Assembly (NCBI RefSeq): GCF_000300515.1 | Contig: NZ_AMSI01000008.1 | Span: forward strand, 124,001 to 188,000 | Direction: 5' to 3' | Source: Nitratireductor indicus C115 | GTDB taxonomy: Bacteria; Pseudomonadota; Alphaproteobacteria; Rhizobiales; Rhizobiaceae | DNA: 64,000 nucleotides | Part shown: piece after piece, positions 1 through 8,865 of the stretch | Layout of the letters: every line of letters begins with the position of its first letter | How positions within the stretch are numbered: position 1 is the stretch's first letter | Program-made: the position numbers and the translations under genes | The notes under the pieces: generated by a model | Database searches by the model: none | What the model saw: only the letters and a program-made list of their open reading frames with translations | What the model was told of the DNA's origin: nothing

Positions 1-638
1 GGGTCGGTGCGGTAGCGGGCCATGTTTTCCGCCGTCATGCGGAAGGGGAAGGCCTGAATCTGGAAGTCGCGCTGGCCGCCTTTGAAGGCGTCGCGAGCGA
101 AGGCATAAATCTCGGCCACCTGTTCGTCGGTCATCGAATAGCATCCAGCCGAAGAGCACGCGCCATGCACCATCAGATGTTGGCCGGTGCGCCCGTTGGC
201 GCGGTCATAGGCATTCGGGAAGCCGATGTTGAAGGACAGGTAATATTGCGATTTCGGGTTCATCTGCCCCGGTCGCACCGTATAGAAGCCCTCGGGCGCC
301 TGGCGATCGCCTTCGGTGAATTTCGGCCCCAGCTTGCCTGACCATTTGCAGATGTCGTAGCTGGCGATCACGTCGTAGCGGCCATTCTGCTTGGCCTTCC
401 AGATCTCCAGCTTCCCTTCTTCCTTGAAGATGCGCATCATGACAGGGGATGTCTTGCTCATCCCCTTGGCCTTCATCGACTGCACGATGCGCTCGGGCAA
501 TTGCCGCTCTGCCTTGGGGGAAATGTCCTCAAGGGTCTCGTTGCAGCCGGCAAGCGCCAGCGCGGCAGACAGGAAGAGTGCGTATTTGCCCAGTCGTTTC
601 ATCGAGTGCTGCGTGTCCCGCCTTGGTGGCGCTTTCAT
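1..638 (-). CDS. L,D-transpeptidase (YkuD/YafK-like) lipoprotein, C-terminus cut by window edge
   Basis: About 212 residues are readable from an ATG at 638. A second in-frame ATG at 602 starts a compact lipoprotein signal peptide whose lipobox reads LALAGC, so the mature protein would be anchored to a membrane through that Cys. The catalytic signature HGACSSAGC matches the family pattern HG-x-SxGC, in which Cys is the nucleophile that cross-links peptidoglycan peptides or attaches them to proteins. The surrounding sequence (APEGFYTV, LSFNIGFPNAYDR) resembles YafK-type murein L,D-transpeptidases. The 638 start has the better ribosome site (AGGA seven bases upstream); the 602 start gives the more typical signal peptide. 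The gene runs off the left edge, so its full length is unknown. Confidence 0.85.
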   Translation of the reverse strand, partial: MKAPPRRDTQHSMKRLGKYALFLSAALALAGCNETLEDISPKAERQLPERIVQSMKAKGMSKTSPVMMRIFKEEGKLEIWKAKQNGRYDVIASYDICKWSGKLGPKFTEGDRQAPEGFYTVRPGQMNPKSQYYLSFNIGFPNAYDRANGRTGQHLMVHGACSSAGCYSMTDEQVAEIYAFARDAFKGGQRDFQIQAFPFRMTAENMARYRTD

Positions 639-676
639 CTGCGAATCCTAAGATGGCAGTTCGCTTATAGAAAATG

Positions 677-696
677 AAGTATGAAGCCTCATACTT
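677..696. promoter_or_regulatory. Perfect inverted repeat, possible operator
   Basis: AAGTATGA and TCATACTT form perfect 8-base arms around AGCC. The site sits 39 bases upstream of the L,D-transpeptidase ATG at 638, in a locally AT-rich patch. Size and symmetry suit a dimeric repressor. The regulator is unknown and no regulator gene lies next to it. Confidence 0.35.
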
Positions 697-1004
697 TCAA
701 TTTCATTACCCGCGCTGTTAGGGCCTAGGCCCATCTTGCGACCCAAGCCGCGCATTTTGTGCTTCTTTGTGGCGATTTGACGGCTTCTATGCGGCTCGCG
801 CAGGGAACACAATCCCCCGTTCCTGCCACATGTTTGCGCATCTCCCGCTCACGACGGTTTTCGCCAGCCTGCGGGGAGCGCACGTTGGTTAGGGGTAGAT
901 TTCACGGTGAGATGAATATTTGAAATGAAATTCCAATGGCCCGGGATAATCGGAAGCCGGTTTCTTCACCGATGTCCTCAAAAGGCGTTTGATGAAAAAT
1001 AATG

Positions 1005-1036
1005 CTGAAAGGGCGCCTTGCAGGGCGCCCTTTCAG
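1005..1036 (+). promoter_or_regulatory. Strong 5'-leader hairpin upstream of amino-acid binding-protein gene
   Basis: CTGAAAGGGCGCC and GGCGCCCTTTCAG are perfect 13-base arms around the loop TTGCAG. The structure ends 40 bases before the ATG at 1077 and has no T-tract, so it is not an ordinary intrinsic terminator. It could stabilise the leader, act as an attenuator, or be a protein site at the DNA level. Confidence 0.45.
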
Positions 1037-1076
1037 TGCTTCATACGCAAGCGCCAAGGGCGCAACGGAGACTACA

Positions 1077-1820
1077 ATGCACAAGTTGACGCTGGCCGCG
1101 GTGTTGCTGGCCACCACGATTTCAGGAGCCCATGCCGATACGATCCGGGTCGGTATGTCCGGCGGCTATTTCCCCTTCACCTTCGTCAAGCAGGACAAGC
1201 TGCAGGGCTTCGAGGTGGATTTCATGAATGCAGTCGCGGAAGAAACCGGCGACGAAGTTCAATTCGTGACGATGGGTTTTTCCGGCCTTGTCGGCGCGCT
1301 GGATGCTAAGCGCATCGACACCATTGCCAATCAGATCACCATCACACCGGAACGTGAGGCGAAGTTCGCCTTCTCGCAGCCCTATGTGATCGACGGTGCC
1401 CAGGTGACGGTGAAAAAGGGCAATGAAAGCGAAATCACAGGGCCCGAGAGCCTTAAAGGGCGGACGGTGGCCGTTAATCTCGGCTCGAATTTCGAGCAGC
1501 TCCTGCGCGAACTTCCCTATGCGAGTGAAATTGAAATCAAGACCTATGAGAGCAATCTTGCGCAGGATACCGCGCTTGGCCGGGTGGATGCCTTCGTCAT
1601 GGATCGCGTGAGTGCTGCCCAGCTCATCAAGGAATCGCCGTTGCCGCTGGCGCTTGCGGGCGAGCCATTCTCCGAAATCCGCAATGCGCTTCCCTTCCGC
1701 AATGACGAGGAAGGCAAGGCACTGCGCGATCGCGTCGATGCGGCAATCGGCAAGCTCAAGGAAAACGGCAAGCTTTCGGAAATCTCCGAAAAGTGGTTCG
1801 GCACCGATATCACCAAGTGA
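1077..1820 (+). CDS. Polar amino-acid ABC transporter, periplasmic substrate-binding protein (SBP_bac_3)
   Basis: The 247-residue product starts with a Sec signal peptide (MHKLTLAAVLLATTISGAHA, cleaved after AHA), followed by the family opening DTIRVGMSGGYFPF and the GFEVDFMNAVAEETG block that shapes the amino-acid pocket. It should capture a polar amino acid or related small solute in the periplasm for the permease and ATPase just downstream. I chose the ATG at 1077 because the signal peptide begins there; a longer frame from 1002 would put a non-signal extension in front of it. A hairpin lies after the gene, before the permease. The exact ligand cannot be read from sequence. Confidence 0.88.
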   Translation: MHKLTLAAVLLATTISGAHADTIRVGMSGGYFPFTFVKQDKLQGFEVDFMNAVAEETGDEVQFVTMGFSGLVGALDAKRIDTIANQITITPEREAKFAFSQPYVIDGAQVTVKKGNESEITGPESLKGRTVAVNLGSNFEQLLRELPYASEIEIKTYESNLAQDTALGRVDAFVMDRVSAAQLIKESPLPLALAGEPFSEIRNALPFRNDEEGKALRDRVDAAIGKLKENGKLSEISEKWFGTDITK

Positions 1821-1890
1821 GGGGGTGGCGGAAGCCGGAAACCCGGCACTGCCGCTCGCCTTACGGCGCCACAGCACCTGATGCCCCGCG

Positions 1891-1919
1891 AAGCCTTCTC
1901 CCGTTCCGGGAGAGGGCTT
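1891..1919 (+). promoter_or_regulatory. Intercistronic hairpin between binding protein and permease
   Basis: AAGCCTTCTCCCG pairs with CGGGAGAGGGCTT around TTC, giving a 13-pair stem with one G-T pair. There is no strong T-run after it. Such hairpins between binding-protein and permease genes commonly terminate some transcripts or protect the upstream message, leaving more binding protein than permease. Confidence 0.5.
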
Positions 1920-1978
1920 TCGATTTATCGTGGTAGTCTCGACCTTTATGCATTTTCACAACGAAAGAAGCAGGACCC

Positions 1979-2653
1979 GTGAGACCGCTTGATCTGGACT
2001 ATATGCTCGGGCTTCTTCCCGTGCTCCTCAAATATGTCCCCCTGACGCTTGCAATGGCGTCGGTGGCGATGGTCCTCGCACTGGCTCTGGCCTCGCTGAT
2101 GGCCATCGTCCGCGTGTTGCGCGTGCCGGGGCTAGACCAGCTTACGAAGGTTTTCATCAGCTTTTTCCGCGGTACGCCGCTATTGGTGCAGCTCTTCCTG
2201 TTCTATTACGGGCTGCCGCAGATATTCTCTTTCCTGACGGCCATCGATGGCGTGACGGCAGCGGTGATGGGGCTCACGCTGCATTTTGCGGCCTATATGG
2301 CCGAGAGCATCCGCGCGGCCATCATCGGGGTCGACCGCTCGCAATGGGAGGCCTCGCTGTCGGTGGGCATGACCACGGCACAGATGATGCGGCGGATCAT
2401 TCTGCCGCAGGCCGCCCGGATCGCAGCGCCCACGCTGGTTAACTATTTCGTCGACATCATAAAGAGCACTTCGCTGGCCTTTACGCTCGGTGTCACGGAA
2501 CTGATGGGTGCAGCCCAGAAGGAAGCGGCGGGCAGCTTCCTTTATTTCGAGGCTTTCATCATGGTTGCGATCATCTATTGGGTGATCGTGGAGCTTCTCA
2601 CCATGGTGCAGCGGCAGCTCGAGGTACGGCTCGGAAAGGCGCATGCGCGATGA
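1979..2653 (+). CDS. Polar amino-acid ABC transporter, inner-membrane permease (HisM/GlnP family)
   Basis: This 224-residue membrane protein has about five hydrophobic segments. It carries the EAA loop (EASLSVGMTTAQMMRRIILP) that docks onto the ATPase, and the family phrase FRGTPLLVQLFLFYYGLP. Start is GTG at 1979 with an AGGA site just upstream; an internal ATG at 2003 is possible. Only one permease gene is present, so the channel is probably a homodimer. The stop overlaps the ATPase start by four bases, implying translational coupling. Confidence 0.88.
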   Translation: MRPLDLDYMLGLLPVLLKYVPLTLAMASVAMVLALALASLMAIVRVLRVPGLDQLTKVFISFFRGTPLLVQLFLFYYGLPQIFSFLTAIDGVTAAVMGLTLHFAAYMAESIRAAIIGVDRSQWEASLSVGMTTAQMMRRIILPQAARIAAPTLVNYFVDIIKSTSLAFTLGVTELMGAAQKEAAGSFLYFEAFIMVAIIYWVIVELLTMVQRQLEVRLGKAHAR

Positions 2654-3381
2654 TCTCGGTAAAGGGACTGACCAAGCGGTTTGGAGAGAACACCGTGCTC
2701 GACGGCATCGACCTCGATATTGCAACCGGTGAGCGGGTGGCGGTCATTGGACCGTCGGGTACAGGAAAATCGACGCTGTTGCGTTCGCTGAACTTTCTTG
2801 AAAAGCCCGATGCGGGGATCATCACCGTCGGCGATGTGACGGTCGACGCTTCCACGGCCAGCGCGTCGGAGCAGCGGGCGGTGCGGCGGCGCACTTCGTT
2901 CGTGTTCCAGAACTATGCGCTGTTCGCCAACAAGACGGCGCGCGACAACATAGCCGAAGGGCTGATCACGGTGCGTGGCTGGTCCCGGGCGCAGGCGCAG
3001 GCGCGCGCCGAGGAAATTCTGGCCACGATCGGTCTTGCGGAAAAAGCGGAGAGCTATCCGGCCGCCTTGTCCGGCGGACAGCAGCAGCGCGTTGGCATCG
3101 GCCGGGCCATGGCCGCGGATGCCGAGATCATGCTCATCGACGAGCCGACCTCCGCGCTCGATCCCGAGTGGGTCGACGAGGTGCTGCAGCTTCTCAAGCG
3201 GGTGGCGGATGCAAGGCAGACCATGCTTATCGTCACCCATGAGATGCAGTTTGCCCGCGACATTGCCGACCGGGTCCTGTTCATGGATGGCGGCCGCATT
3301 GTCGAGCAGGGGGCGCCGGAGGTGATTTTCACCGAGCCGAAGGATCCGCGTACGCGGGCGTTTCTCAGAAAGGTACTTTAG
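2650..3381 (+). CDS. Polar amino-acid ABC transporter, ATP-binding protein
   Basis: The 243-residue ATPase carries Walker A (GPSGTGKST), the signature LSGGQQQRVGIGRAM and Walker B with its catalytic Glu (IMLIDEPTSALDPE), followed by the switch His in IVTHEMQFARDIADR. It powers import through the permease just upstream. The start is the ATG at 2650, overlapping the permease stop as ATGA; upstream in-frame starts would lie deep inside the permease gene. It closes the three-gene operon and is followed by a hairpin and a dispersed repeat. Confidence 0.9.
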   Translation: MISVKGLTKRFGENTVLDGIDLDIATGERVAVIGPSGTGKSTLLRSLNFLEKPDAGIITVGDVTVDASTASASEQRAVRRRTSFVFQNYALFANKTARDNIAEGLITVRGWSRAQAQARAEEILATIGLAEKAESYPAALSGGQQQRVGIGRAMAADAEIMLIDEPTSALDPEWVDEVLQLLKRVADARQTMLIVTHEMQFARDIADRVLFMDGGRIVEQGAPEVIFTEPKDPRTRAFLRKVL

Positions 3382-3398
3382 GGCGCCCGGCGCAGACC

Positions 3399-3417
3399 AG
3401 GGTACGGAGTGTACCCT
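3399..3417 (+). terminator. Short hairpin after the amino-acid ABC operon
   Basis: AGGGTAC and GTACCCT form perfect 7-base arms around GGAGT, 17 bases after the ATPase stop. It abuts the palindromic repeat that follows, whose T-rich stretch near 3460-3470 could complete termination. Assignment as a terminator is inferred from position and structure. Confidence 0.35.
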
Positions 3418-3520
3418 AGAGAGCTTCATCGTTTCATGGAAACCCTGAGCCGCTCTCTCTCTTTGTTTTTCCGCATTTATGCAGATGTCAGGCGATTCCA
3501 CCTGACTGCAAAATGCTCTA
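3417..3520. repeat. Dispersed palindromic repeat, copy 1 (fullest copy)
   Basis: The element runs from TAGAGAGC to GCTCTA, so its ends are inverted. The first half is a hairpin with arms AGAGAGC/GCTCTCT enclosing GTTTC-ATG-GAAAC, then a T-rich run (CTTTGTTTTT). The second half is a hairpin with GCATTT/AAATGC enclosing GTCAGG/CCTGAC. Copies 2 and 3 at 22010 and 28237 share long stretches with it. The right end supplies the TAG stop codon of accA (3520-3518, minus strand). It sits between convergent genes. Confidence 0.75.
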
Positions 3521-4468
3521 AAGGCTTCGGCCGATGGCCAGGAACTTCTCCCGACGGTGCTCGCGATAGTCGACATTGGCGGCTGCGAGGTCGGCGAAGC
3601 CTTTCTCGATCTGGGCGCCGGTGGCCTCGATGACCGCTTCGGTCCCGCGATGGGCGCCGCCGATGGGTTCCGAAATGATGCCGTCGATGACTTTCAGGGC
3701 CATCAGATCCTGCGCCGTGATCTTCATGTTGGTGGCGGCATCCTTGGCGCGGGCGGCGTCGCGCCACAGAATGGAGGCCGCACCTTCCGGCGAGATCACC
3801 GAATAGATCGAATGCTCCAGCATGTAGACAAGGTTTGCGGTTGCGATGGCGATGGCGCCGCCGGAGCCGCCCTCGCCGATGATCACGGCGATGTTGGGAA
3901 CCTTGAGACTCAGGCTTTTCGACGTGGAGCGGGCGATGGCTTCGGCCTGGCCGCGCTCTTCGGCGCCAATGCCGGGATAGGCGCCTGCCGTGTCCACCAG
4001 GCTGATGACGGGAATGCCGAAACGGTCCGCCATGTCCATCACGCGCACCGCCTTGCGGTATCCTTCCGGGCGGGCCATGCCGAAATTGTGCTTCAGGCGG
4101 CTTTGGGTGTTGCTGCCCTTCTCCTGCCCGAGAATGGCAACCGATTCCCCCTTGAAGCGCGCAAAGCCGGCAACCACAGCTTCGTCCTCGCCGAAGGCGC
4201 GGTCGCCGGCAAGCGGTGTGAAGTCGGTGAACAGGCCTCGCACATAGTCAAGGCAATGCGGCCGGTCGGGGTGGCGGGCCACCAGCGCTTTCTGCGCGGG
4301 CACCAGTGAACGATAGATATCGACAAGCGCATCCTTGGAACGCTTTTCGAGGCGTGCGATCTCGTCTGCGACATCGACGGCCTCACCGGCCTCGGCGAGC
4401 TTCTTCAGTTCGAGAATCTGGCCTTCGAGATCGGCAATCGGCTTTTCAAAATCGAGATAATTGTACAT
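3518..4468 (-). CDS. accA: Acetyl-CoA carboxylase carboxyltransferase subunit alpha
   Basis: The 316-residue protein is the usual AccA length and opens with the family N-terminus MYNYLDFEKPIADLEGQI. It contains the crotonase-like carboxyltransferase core, with GRPEGYRKAVRVMDMADRFG, DTAGAYPGIGAEERGQ and the oxyanion-hole region GEGGSGGAIAI. With AccD it transfers carboxyl from biotin to acetyl-CoA, giving malonyl-CoA, the first committed step of fatty-acid synthesis in the cytoplasm. xerD lies 95 bases upstream on the same strand. The TAG stop lies inside the palindromic repeat, so the last few codons abut the element. Confidence 0.96.
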   Translation of the reverse strand: MYNYLDFEKPIADLEGQILELKKLAEAGEAVDVADEIARLEKRSKDALVDIYRSLVPAQKALVARHPDRPHCLDYVRGLFTDFTPLAGDRAFGEDEAVVAGFARFKGESVAILGQEKGSNTQSRLKHNFGMARPEGYRKAVRVMDMADRFGIPVISLVDTAGAYPGIGAEERGQAEAIARSTSKSLSLKVPNIAVIIGEGGSGGAIAIATANLVYMLEHSIYSVISPEGAASILWRDAARAKDAATNMKITAQDLMALKVIDGIISEPIGGAHRGTEAVIEATGAQIEKGFADLAAANVDYREHRREKFLAIGRSL

Positions 4469-4563
4469 TCACTCGCCAAATCGGGCTCGGGAAACCCAGA
4501 AGTTTCCCCTCGTTGAACATGGCCTGCCGCCAAGAATTGAGGCTCCAAATAACGATGATGGAG

Positions 4564-5502
4564 CTAATCGGCAAGCGGATGGTGCTTCTGAACCAGCTCA
4601 GTGAGGCGTTTTTCGAGCACATGCGTGTAGATTTGCGTGGTCGAAATGTCCGAATGCCCCAGGAGTTCCTGCACGGCGCGCAGGTCTGCGCCATTCTGCA
4701 GAAGGTGACTGGCAAAGGCATGGCGCAGCACATGCGGCGAGATTTTCGCGGCCGCAATACCGGCGCGCGCGGCGACCGATTTCAACTCTCGGGCAAAAAC
4801 CTGGCGCGGCAGATGGCCGCTTTGCGAACTCGCTGGAAAAAGCCACGGGCTGTCGACCATGGCCGGCTGCGTTGCGCGCTCCTTCAGCCAGACCTGCATG
4901 GCCTCGCGAGCCTTGGAGGAGAGTGGCACGATACGTTCCTTGCCGCCCTTGCCGCGCACGGCAAAGAAGCGCTCGTCGCGCAAGGCGACCGTGACGGGCA
5001 GGCCAACCAGTTCCGAAACGCGCAGGCCAGAGGCGTAGAGCACTTCCAGCAACGCGTGAAGGCGAAGGGCGGCCAGGCGTTCCGGGCCATCAGCCGGGGC
5101 CTCGCGCGCTTCCGCAGCCGCACGGTCGAGCAGCCGGCCGGTTTCCTCTTCGCTCAAGGTTTTTGGCAGGGGGCGTCCCCGCTTCGGGCTGTCGAGAACG
5201 CCCGTGGGATCGTCGGAACGCAGGCCTTCGGCATAGAGGAAATGGTAGAACTGGCGCAGAGCCGAAAGCTTGCGTGTCTGTGTGGTGGCGGCGAAGCCCT
5301 GCGCGGCAAGGCCGGCGAGGAAGCCGCGCAGGTTTTCGGACCCCGCATCGGTCAGGGCAATGCCTTCCCCTGCAAGATGGGTCGCCGCATCCTCCAGATC
5401 GCGCCTGTAGGATGAAAGCGTGTTGTCGCTCGCACCGCGCTCTGCGGCCATCATTTCCAGAAAGGCTTCAATGCGCGCGGCGCTGCCGATCCTTGCGTTC
5501 AT
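4564..5502 (-). CDS. xerD: Site-specific tyrosine recombinase XerD
   Basis: The 312-residue protein has an N-terminal SAM-like core-binding domain and a C-terminal catalytic domain. The active-site set is visible: Arg in [14 protein letters not shown], the [12 protein letters not shown] box (HxxR), the His in [10 protein letters not shown] and the Tyr in TQIYTHV. Length and position beside aroK match the chromosomal XerD that resolves chromosome dimers at dif with XerC and FtsK, rather than a phage or integron integrase. The start ATG lies 10 bases after the stop of the small membrane-protein gene, so the two are probably co-transcribed. Confidence 0.92.
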   Translation of the reverse strand: MNARIGSAARIEAFLEMMAAERGASDNTLSSYRRDLEDAATHLAGEGIALTDAGSENLRGFLAGLAAQGFAATTQTRKLSALRQFYHFLYAEGLRSDDPTGVLDSPKRGRPLPKTLSEEETGRLLDRAAAEAREAPADGPERLAALRLHALLEVLYASGLRVSELVGLPVTVALRDERFFAVRGKGGKERIVPLSSKAREAMQVWLKERATQPAMVDSPWLFPASSQSGHLPRQVFARELKSVAARAGIAAAKISPHVLRHAFASHLLQNGADLRAVQELLGHSDISTTQIYTHVLEKRLTELVQKHHPLAD

Positions 5503-5512
5503 AGCGGGATGC

Positions 5513-5662
5513 TTACTGTGGCGGGTTCAGTTTCTCTGGGGGGATACGCACGCTGATCTCGCCGGTTTGCGGTTGAACGAAGGTCGCCAGGGCCACCATT
5601 GCCCCATAAACCAACCCCGCCAGCACAGCGATGATGACCACAAGCCGAAAAAGTGTCGGCAT
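5513..5662 (-). CDS. Small single-pass membrane protein, 49 residues
   Basis: A short frame reads [20 protein letters not shown], then a soluble tail ending PPEKLNPPQ. Residues about 5-28 form one transmembrane helix, with the C-terminal 20 residues probably periplasmic. It lies between divergent aroK and xerD, and ends 10 bases before the xerD start. A short hydrophobic protein at this spot is something I recall from other Rhizobiales, but no function is known. I call it real from the clean hydrophobic segment, intact frame and tight spacing to xerD. Confidence 0.7.
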   Translation of the reverse strand: MPTLFRLVVIIAVLAGLVYGAMVALATFVQPQTGEISVRIPPEKLNPPQ

Positions 5663-5810
5663 ACGTCCGTCCCGAATTCCTGTTTCCCAGTCCCCACTCC
5701 GTTATGGGATGCCGGTCCTTTCAATGCAAGGGTAAGTGCTGATAACTGTCTGGCGAGCTTGACGGATTGCGGCTTTTGTGTCGAAACCGGCAGACGAGGG
5801 GCCCGCGATA

Positions 5811-6434
5811 ATGACAGTGACAGAAACTCCTGCTTCCACAAAATTTGCCGGCATCGCGCAGAAGCTCGGCAATCGCTCCATCGTCTTCGTCGGCCTCATG
5901 GGGGCCGGCAAAACCGTGATCGGGCGCAAGGTCGCCGAAATGCTGGGGCTTGCCTTCATCGACAGCGATCATGAGATCGAAACGGTGTCGCGCATGACTG
6001 TGGCCGATCTCTTTTCGTCTTACGGAGAGGCGGAGTTCCGCTCGCTCGAACGCCGGGTCATTGCGCGGCTTCTCAAATCCGGGCCACGCGTGGTGTCGAC
6101 CGGTGGCGGCGCCTTCGTCAACGCGCAGACGCGCCGGGCTGTCGCGCGCCGCGGAATCTCGATCTGGCTGAAGGCCGATCTGCCCACATTGATGGAGCGT
6201 GTGGGACGCAAGTCGACGCGGCCCCTTCTGAACAACCAGGACCCGGAGAGCGTGATGCGCCGGCTCATGGACGAGCGCTATCCTCTTTATGCGGAGGCCG
6301 ATATCGTCGTGCATTCGCGCAACGAGCCGAAGGATGTGATCGCCGGAGAAGTCGTGGATGCGCTGGCGCAATACCTCGAAAACGATGCCCACGCACCGCG
6401 CGAAGGCACGCGAGGCAATGGAGATGCAAAATGA
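5811..6434 (+). CDS. aroK: Shikimate kinase
   Basis: The 207-residue kinase has Walker A GLMGAGKT at residues 28-35, the shikimate-binding DSD motif near 52, FR near 76, the GGG triplet in STGGGAFV near 97, and the lid Arg in KSTRPLL. It phosphorylates shikimate with ATP, the fifth step of the chorismate pathway. I placed the start at the ATG at 5811; a GTG at 5778 would add 11 residues before the conserved part. The gene overlaps aroB by four bases (ATGA), and aroB overlaps corC the same way, so the three are one coupled operon. Confidence 0.94.
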   Translation: MTVTETPASTKFAGIAQKLGNRSIVFVGLMGAGKTVIGRKVAEMLGLAFIDSDHEIETVSRMTVADLFSSYGEAEFRSLERRVIARLLKSGPRVVSTGGGAFVNAQTRRAVARRGISIWLKADLPTLMERVGRKSTRPLLNNQDPESVMRRLMDERYPLYAEADIVVHSRNEPKDVIAGEVVDALAQYLENDAHAPREGTRGNGDAK

Positions 6435-7558
6435 ACGATAGCGCCATGGCGCCGGTCAAGGTCGAGGTTTCTCTGGGTGCACGCTCCTATGATATCCTGA
6501 TCGGGGCAGGTCTCGTGCGGCGGGCAGGCGCGGAGATCGCCCGTCGGCTGCCGGGCATTCGCGCGGCTGTCGTCACGGATGCAAATGTGGCCGCGCGCCA
6601 TCTCGAACCGCTGCGCGAGAGCCTTGCCGCGGCGGGCATCGAGGCTGCCGCGATCGTCGTTGCGCCGGGTGAAAAGTCCAAGAGTTTCGCGACGCTTGAG
6701 GACGTCGTGTCCGGCGTGCTTGCCGAGCGGCTTGAGCGCGGAGACGCGGTTATCGCGCTCGGCGGCGGTGTTGTTGGCGATCTGGCGGGGTTTGTTTCCG
6801 GCATCGTGCGGCGCGGCATGCGCTTCGTGCAGGTGCCAACATCTCTGCTGGCGCAGGTGGATTCCTCCGTCGGTGGGAAGACGGGCATCAACACCTCTCA
6901 CGGCAAGAACCTCGTCGGTGTCTTTCACCAGCCCAGGCTCGTTCTTGCGGATACGGATACACTCGACACATTGCCGGCGCGCGAGTTCCGCGCGGGCTAT
7001 GCCGAGGTTGCCAAATACGGGCTGATCGACCGGCCGGACTTCTTCGCGTGGCTTGAAAAAAACTGGCAGGCCGTTTTTGCCGGCGGGCCCGAACGGGTGG
7101 AGGCCATCGCCCAATCCTGCCGCGCCAAGGCCGATGTGGTGGCACGCGACGAGCATGAGAAGGGCGACCGCGCACTTCTCAATCTGGGGCACACTTTCGG
7201 TCATGCGCTTGAAGGCGCGACCGGATATGACAGCGCGCGCCTGGTTCATGGAGAAGGTGTGGCCATCGGCATGGCCTTGGCGCATCGCTTTTCCGCGCGG
7301 CTCAATCTGGCGAGCCCCGACGACGCGGATCGGGTCGAGGCCCATCTCAAGGCGGTGGGCCTGTCCACACGGCTTTCGGATGTTCCGGGCGGGCTCCCTG
7401 GAGCTGAGGAACTTTTGAACTATATTGCGCAGGACAAGAAAGTTTCCCGCGGTGCGCTGACCTTCGTGCTTACGCGGGGCATCGGCCAGTCATTCGTCGC
7501 CAACGATGTTCCGGCCAGCCAAGTTCTTTCCTTTCTTGAGGAGAATCTTACCCCATGA
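6431..7558 (+). CDS. aroB: 3-dehydroquinate synthase
   Basis: The 375-residue enzyme carries the NAD-binding stretch [16 protein letters not shown], the [19 protein letters not shown] block and the metal-binding GHTFGHALE. It converts DAHP to 3-dehydroquinate, the second step of the shikimate pathway, in the cytoplasm using NAD and a divalent metal. The length is slightly above the usual 350-370. It overlaps aroK upstream and the CorC-type gene downstream by four bases each, which points to coupled translation. The catalytic motifs are intact. Confidence 0.96.
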   Translation: MNDSAMAPVKVEVSLGARSYDILIGAGLVRRAGAEIARRLPGIRAAVVTDANVAARHLEPLRESLAAAGIEAAAIVVAPGEKSKSFATLEDVVSGVLAERLERGDAVIALGGGVVGDLAGFVSGIVRRGMRFVQVPTSLLAQVDSSVGGKTGINTSHGKNLVGVFHQPRLVLADTDTLDTLPAREFRAGYAEVAKYGLIDRPDFFAWLEKNWQAVFAGGPERVEAIAQSCRAKADVVARDEHEKGDRALLNLGHTFGHALEGATGYDSARLVHGEGVAIGMALAHRFSARLNLASPDDADRVEAHLKAVGLSTRLSDVPGGLPGAEELLNYIAQDKKVSRGALTFVLTRGIGQSFVANDVPASQVLSFLEENLTP

Positions 7559-8820
7559 CCGCAGAGATGTGGATCACAGGTGGCATCATTCTGGGCCTGA
7601 TCGTGCTCTCCTTCCTGTTTTCGGGGACGGAGACGGGCATGACGGCCGTTTCACGCGCCCGCCTTCATACGATGGAGGCGAATGGCGATCCGCGGGCCGG
7701 GCTCGTCACCAGGCTCATCGCGCGGCGCGACCGTCTCGTGGGGGCGCTGCTGATCGGCAACAACCTGGTCAATATCCTGGCCTCTGCGCTGACGACGAGC
7801 CTGTTTCTGCGGCTCTTCGGCGATGCGGGCGTGCTTTACGCCACGGCCATGATGACGGTGCTTCTGGTTATCTTTTCGGAAATCCTGCCCAAGTCATGGG
7901 CGCTTGCCCGGCCCGAGCAGTTCGCCCTGTCGGTGGCGCCCTTCGCACGGCTGGCGACCCTTTTGTTCGGCTTCCTCTCCTCGCTCGCCAATTCCGTGGT
8001 GCGGCTCCTGCTTTCGGTATTCGGCATCAATCTGTCGAGCGGCCAGTCGATGCTTTCGGCGCATGAGGAACTGCGTGGCACGGTGGAGGTTCTGCACCGT
8101 GAAGGTGCCGTGGTGAAGCAGGATCGCGACCGCGTGGGCGGTCTGCTCGACCTGCACGAGCTGGAAGTGTCCGATGTGATGATCCACCGCACGAACATGC
8201 GTTCGGTGAATGCGGACGATCCGCCTGAAACGGTGGTGAAGGAAATTCTGCGGAGCCCCTATACGCGCATTCCGATCTGGCGCGGCTCCACGGAAAATAT
8301 CGTCGGTGTCGTGCACGCCAAGGATCTGCTCAGGGCACTGGGCGACGTGGAAAACGACTACTCCAAGGTGGACATCGGCAAGGTGGCCTCGAAGCCCTGG
8401 TTCGTGCCCGACACCACCACATTGCAGGACCAGCTGAATGCCTTCCTTCGCCGCAAGGCGCATATCGCCATCGTCGTCGACGAGTATGGCGAAGTTGAAG
8501 GGCTGGTGACGCTGGAGGACATCATCGAGGAAATCGTCGGCGACATCGCCGACGAACATGATGTCGAGGTCCAGGGCGTTAAGCAGGAGGCCGATGGCTC
8601 CATCGTCGTGGAGGGCTCTGTGCCGATCCGCGATCTCAACCGTGCGCTGGACTGGGATCTGCCGGACGAGGAGGCGACGACGATCGCCGGCCTCGTCATC
8701 CATGAAACGCAGACCATCCCCGAGGAAAAGCAGGCCTTCACCTTCTTCGGAAAGCGTTTCATCGTCATGAAACGCGACAAGAACCGCATCACACGGTTGA
8801 GAATCCGGCCGCTTTCGTGA
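7555..8820 (+). CDS. HlyC/CorC family transporter: CNNM (DUF21) membrane domain, paired CBS, CorC_HlyC domain
   Basis: The 421-residue protein has an N-terminal CNNM/DUF21 domain with about three or four hydrophobic segments, including [18 protein letters not shown]. Two CBS domains follow ([12 protein letters not shown] and the region ending [24 protein letters not shown]), then a C-terminal CorC_HlyC transporter-associated domain. Family members are linked to magnesium or cobalt efflux; older records call them hemolysins. It overlaps aroB by four bases, so expression is tied to the shikimate genes although no direct functional link is obvious. The gene faces bolA across a short hairpin. Confidence 0.9.
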   Translation: MTAEMWITGGIILGLIVLSFLFSGTETGMTAVSRARLHTMEANGDPRAGLVTRLIARRDRLVGALLIGNNLVNILASALTTSLFLRLFGDAGVLYATAMMTVLLVIFSEILPKSWALARPEQFALSVAPFARLATLLFGFLSSLANSVVRLLLSVFGINLSSGQSMLSAHEELRGTVEVLHREGAVVKQDRDRVGGLLDLHELEVSDVMIHRTNMRSVNADDPPETVVKEILRSPYTRIPIWRGSTENIVGVVHAKDLLRALGDVENDYSKVDIGKVASKPWFVPDTTTLQDQLNAFLRRKAHIAIVVDEYGEVEGLVTLEDIIEEIVGDIADEHDVEVQGVKQEADGSIVVEGSVPIRDLNRALDWDLPDEEATTIAGLVIHETQTIPEEKQAFTFFGKRFIVMKRDKNRITRLRIRPLS

Positions 8821-8831
8821 AATCCTCCGGC

Positions 8832-8851
8832 GGGGCCATGATGGCGGCCCC
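8832..8851. terminator. GC-rich hairpin between convergent corC-like gene and bolA
   Basis: GGGGCC and GGCCCC pair around ATGATGGC, with flanking GC-rich sequence that may extend the stem. It lies in the 45 bases between convergent stop codons, where a bidirectional terminator would sit. No T-tract follows on either strand, so confidence is low. Confidence 0.3.
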
Positions 8852-8865
8852 GGCCGGTGCGGGCG

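Larger units (their letters stand above)
639..1076. other. Intergenic region between divergent L,D-transpeptidase and amino-acid ABC genes
   Basis: This 438-base stretch holds no credible gene. It separates two divergently read genes and so should contain both promoters. It carries a 20-base palindrome near the transpeptidase start (677-696) and a strong GC-rich hairpin close to the binding-protein start (1005-1036), both listed separately. I could not place -35/-10 boxes with confidence. Confidence 0.6.

Noticed and set aside
4564-5502. Mobile-element integrase
   Set aside because: The tyrosine recombinase has XerD length and sits in a housekeeping context beside aroK and accA, with no att sites or cargo genes.
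7555-8820. Hemolysin toxin
   Set aside because: The CNNM-CBS-CorC architecture is that of a membrane ion-transport family; the hemolysin label is historical.
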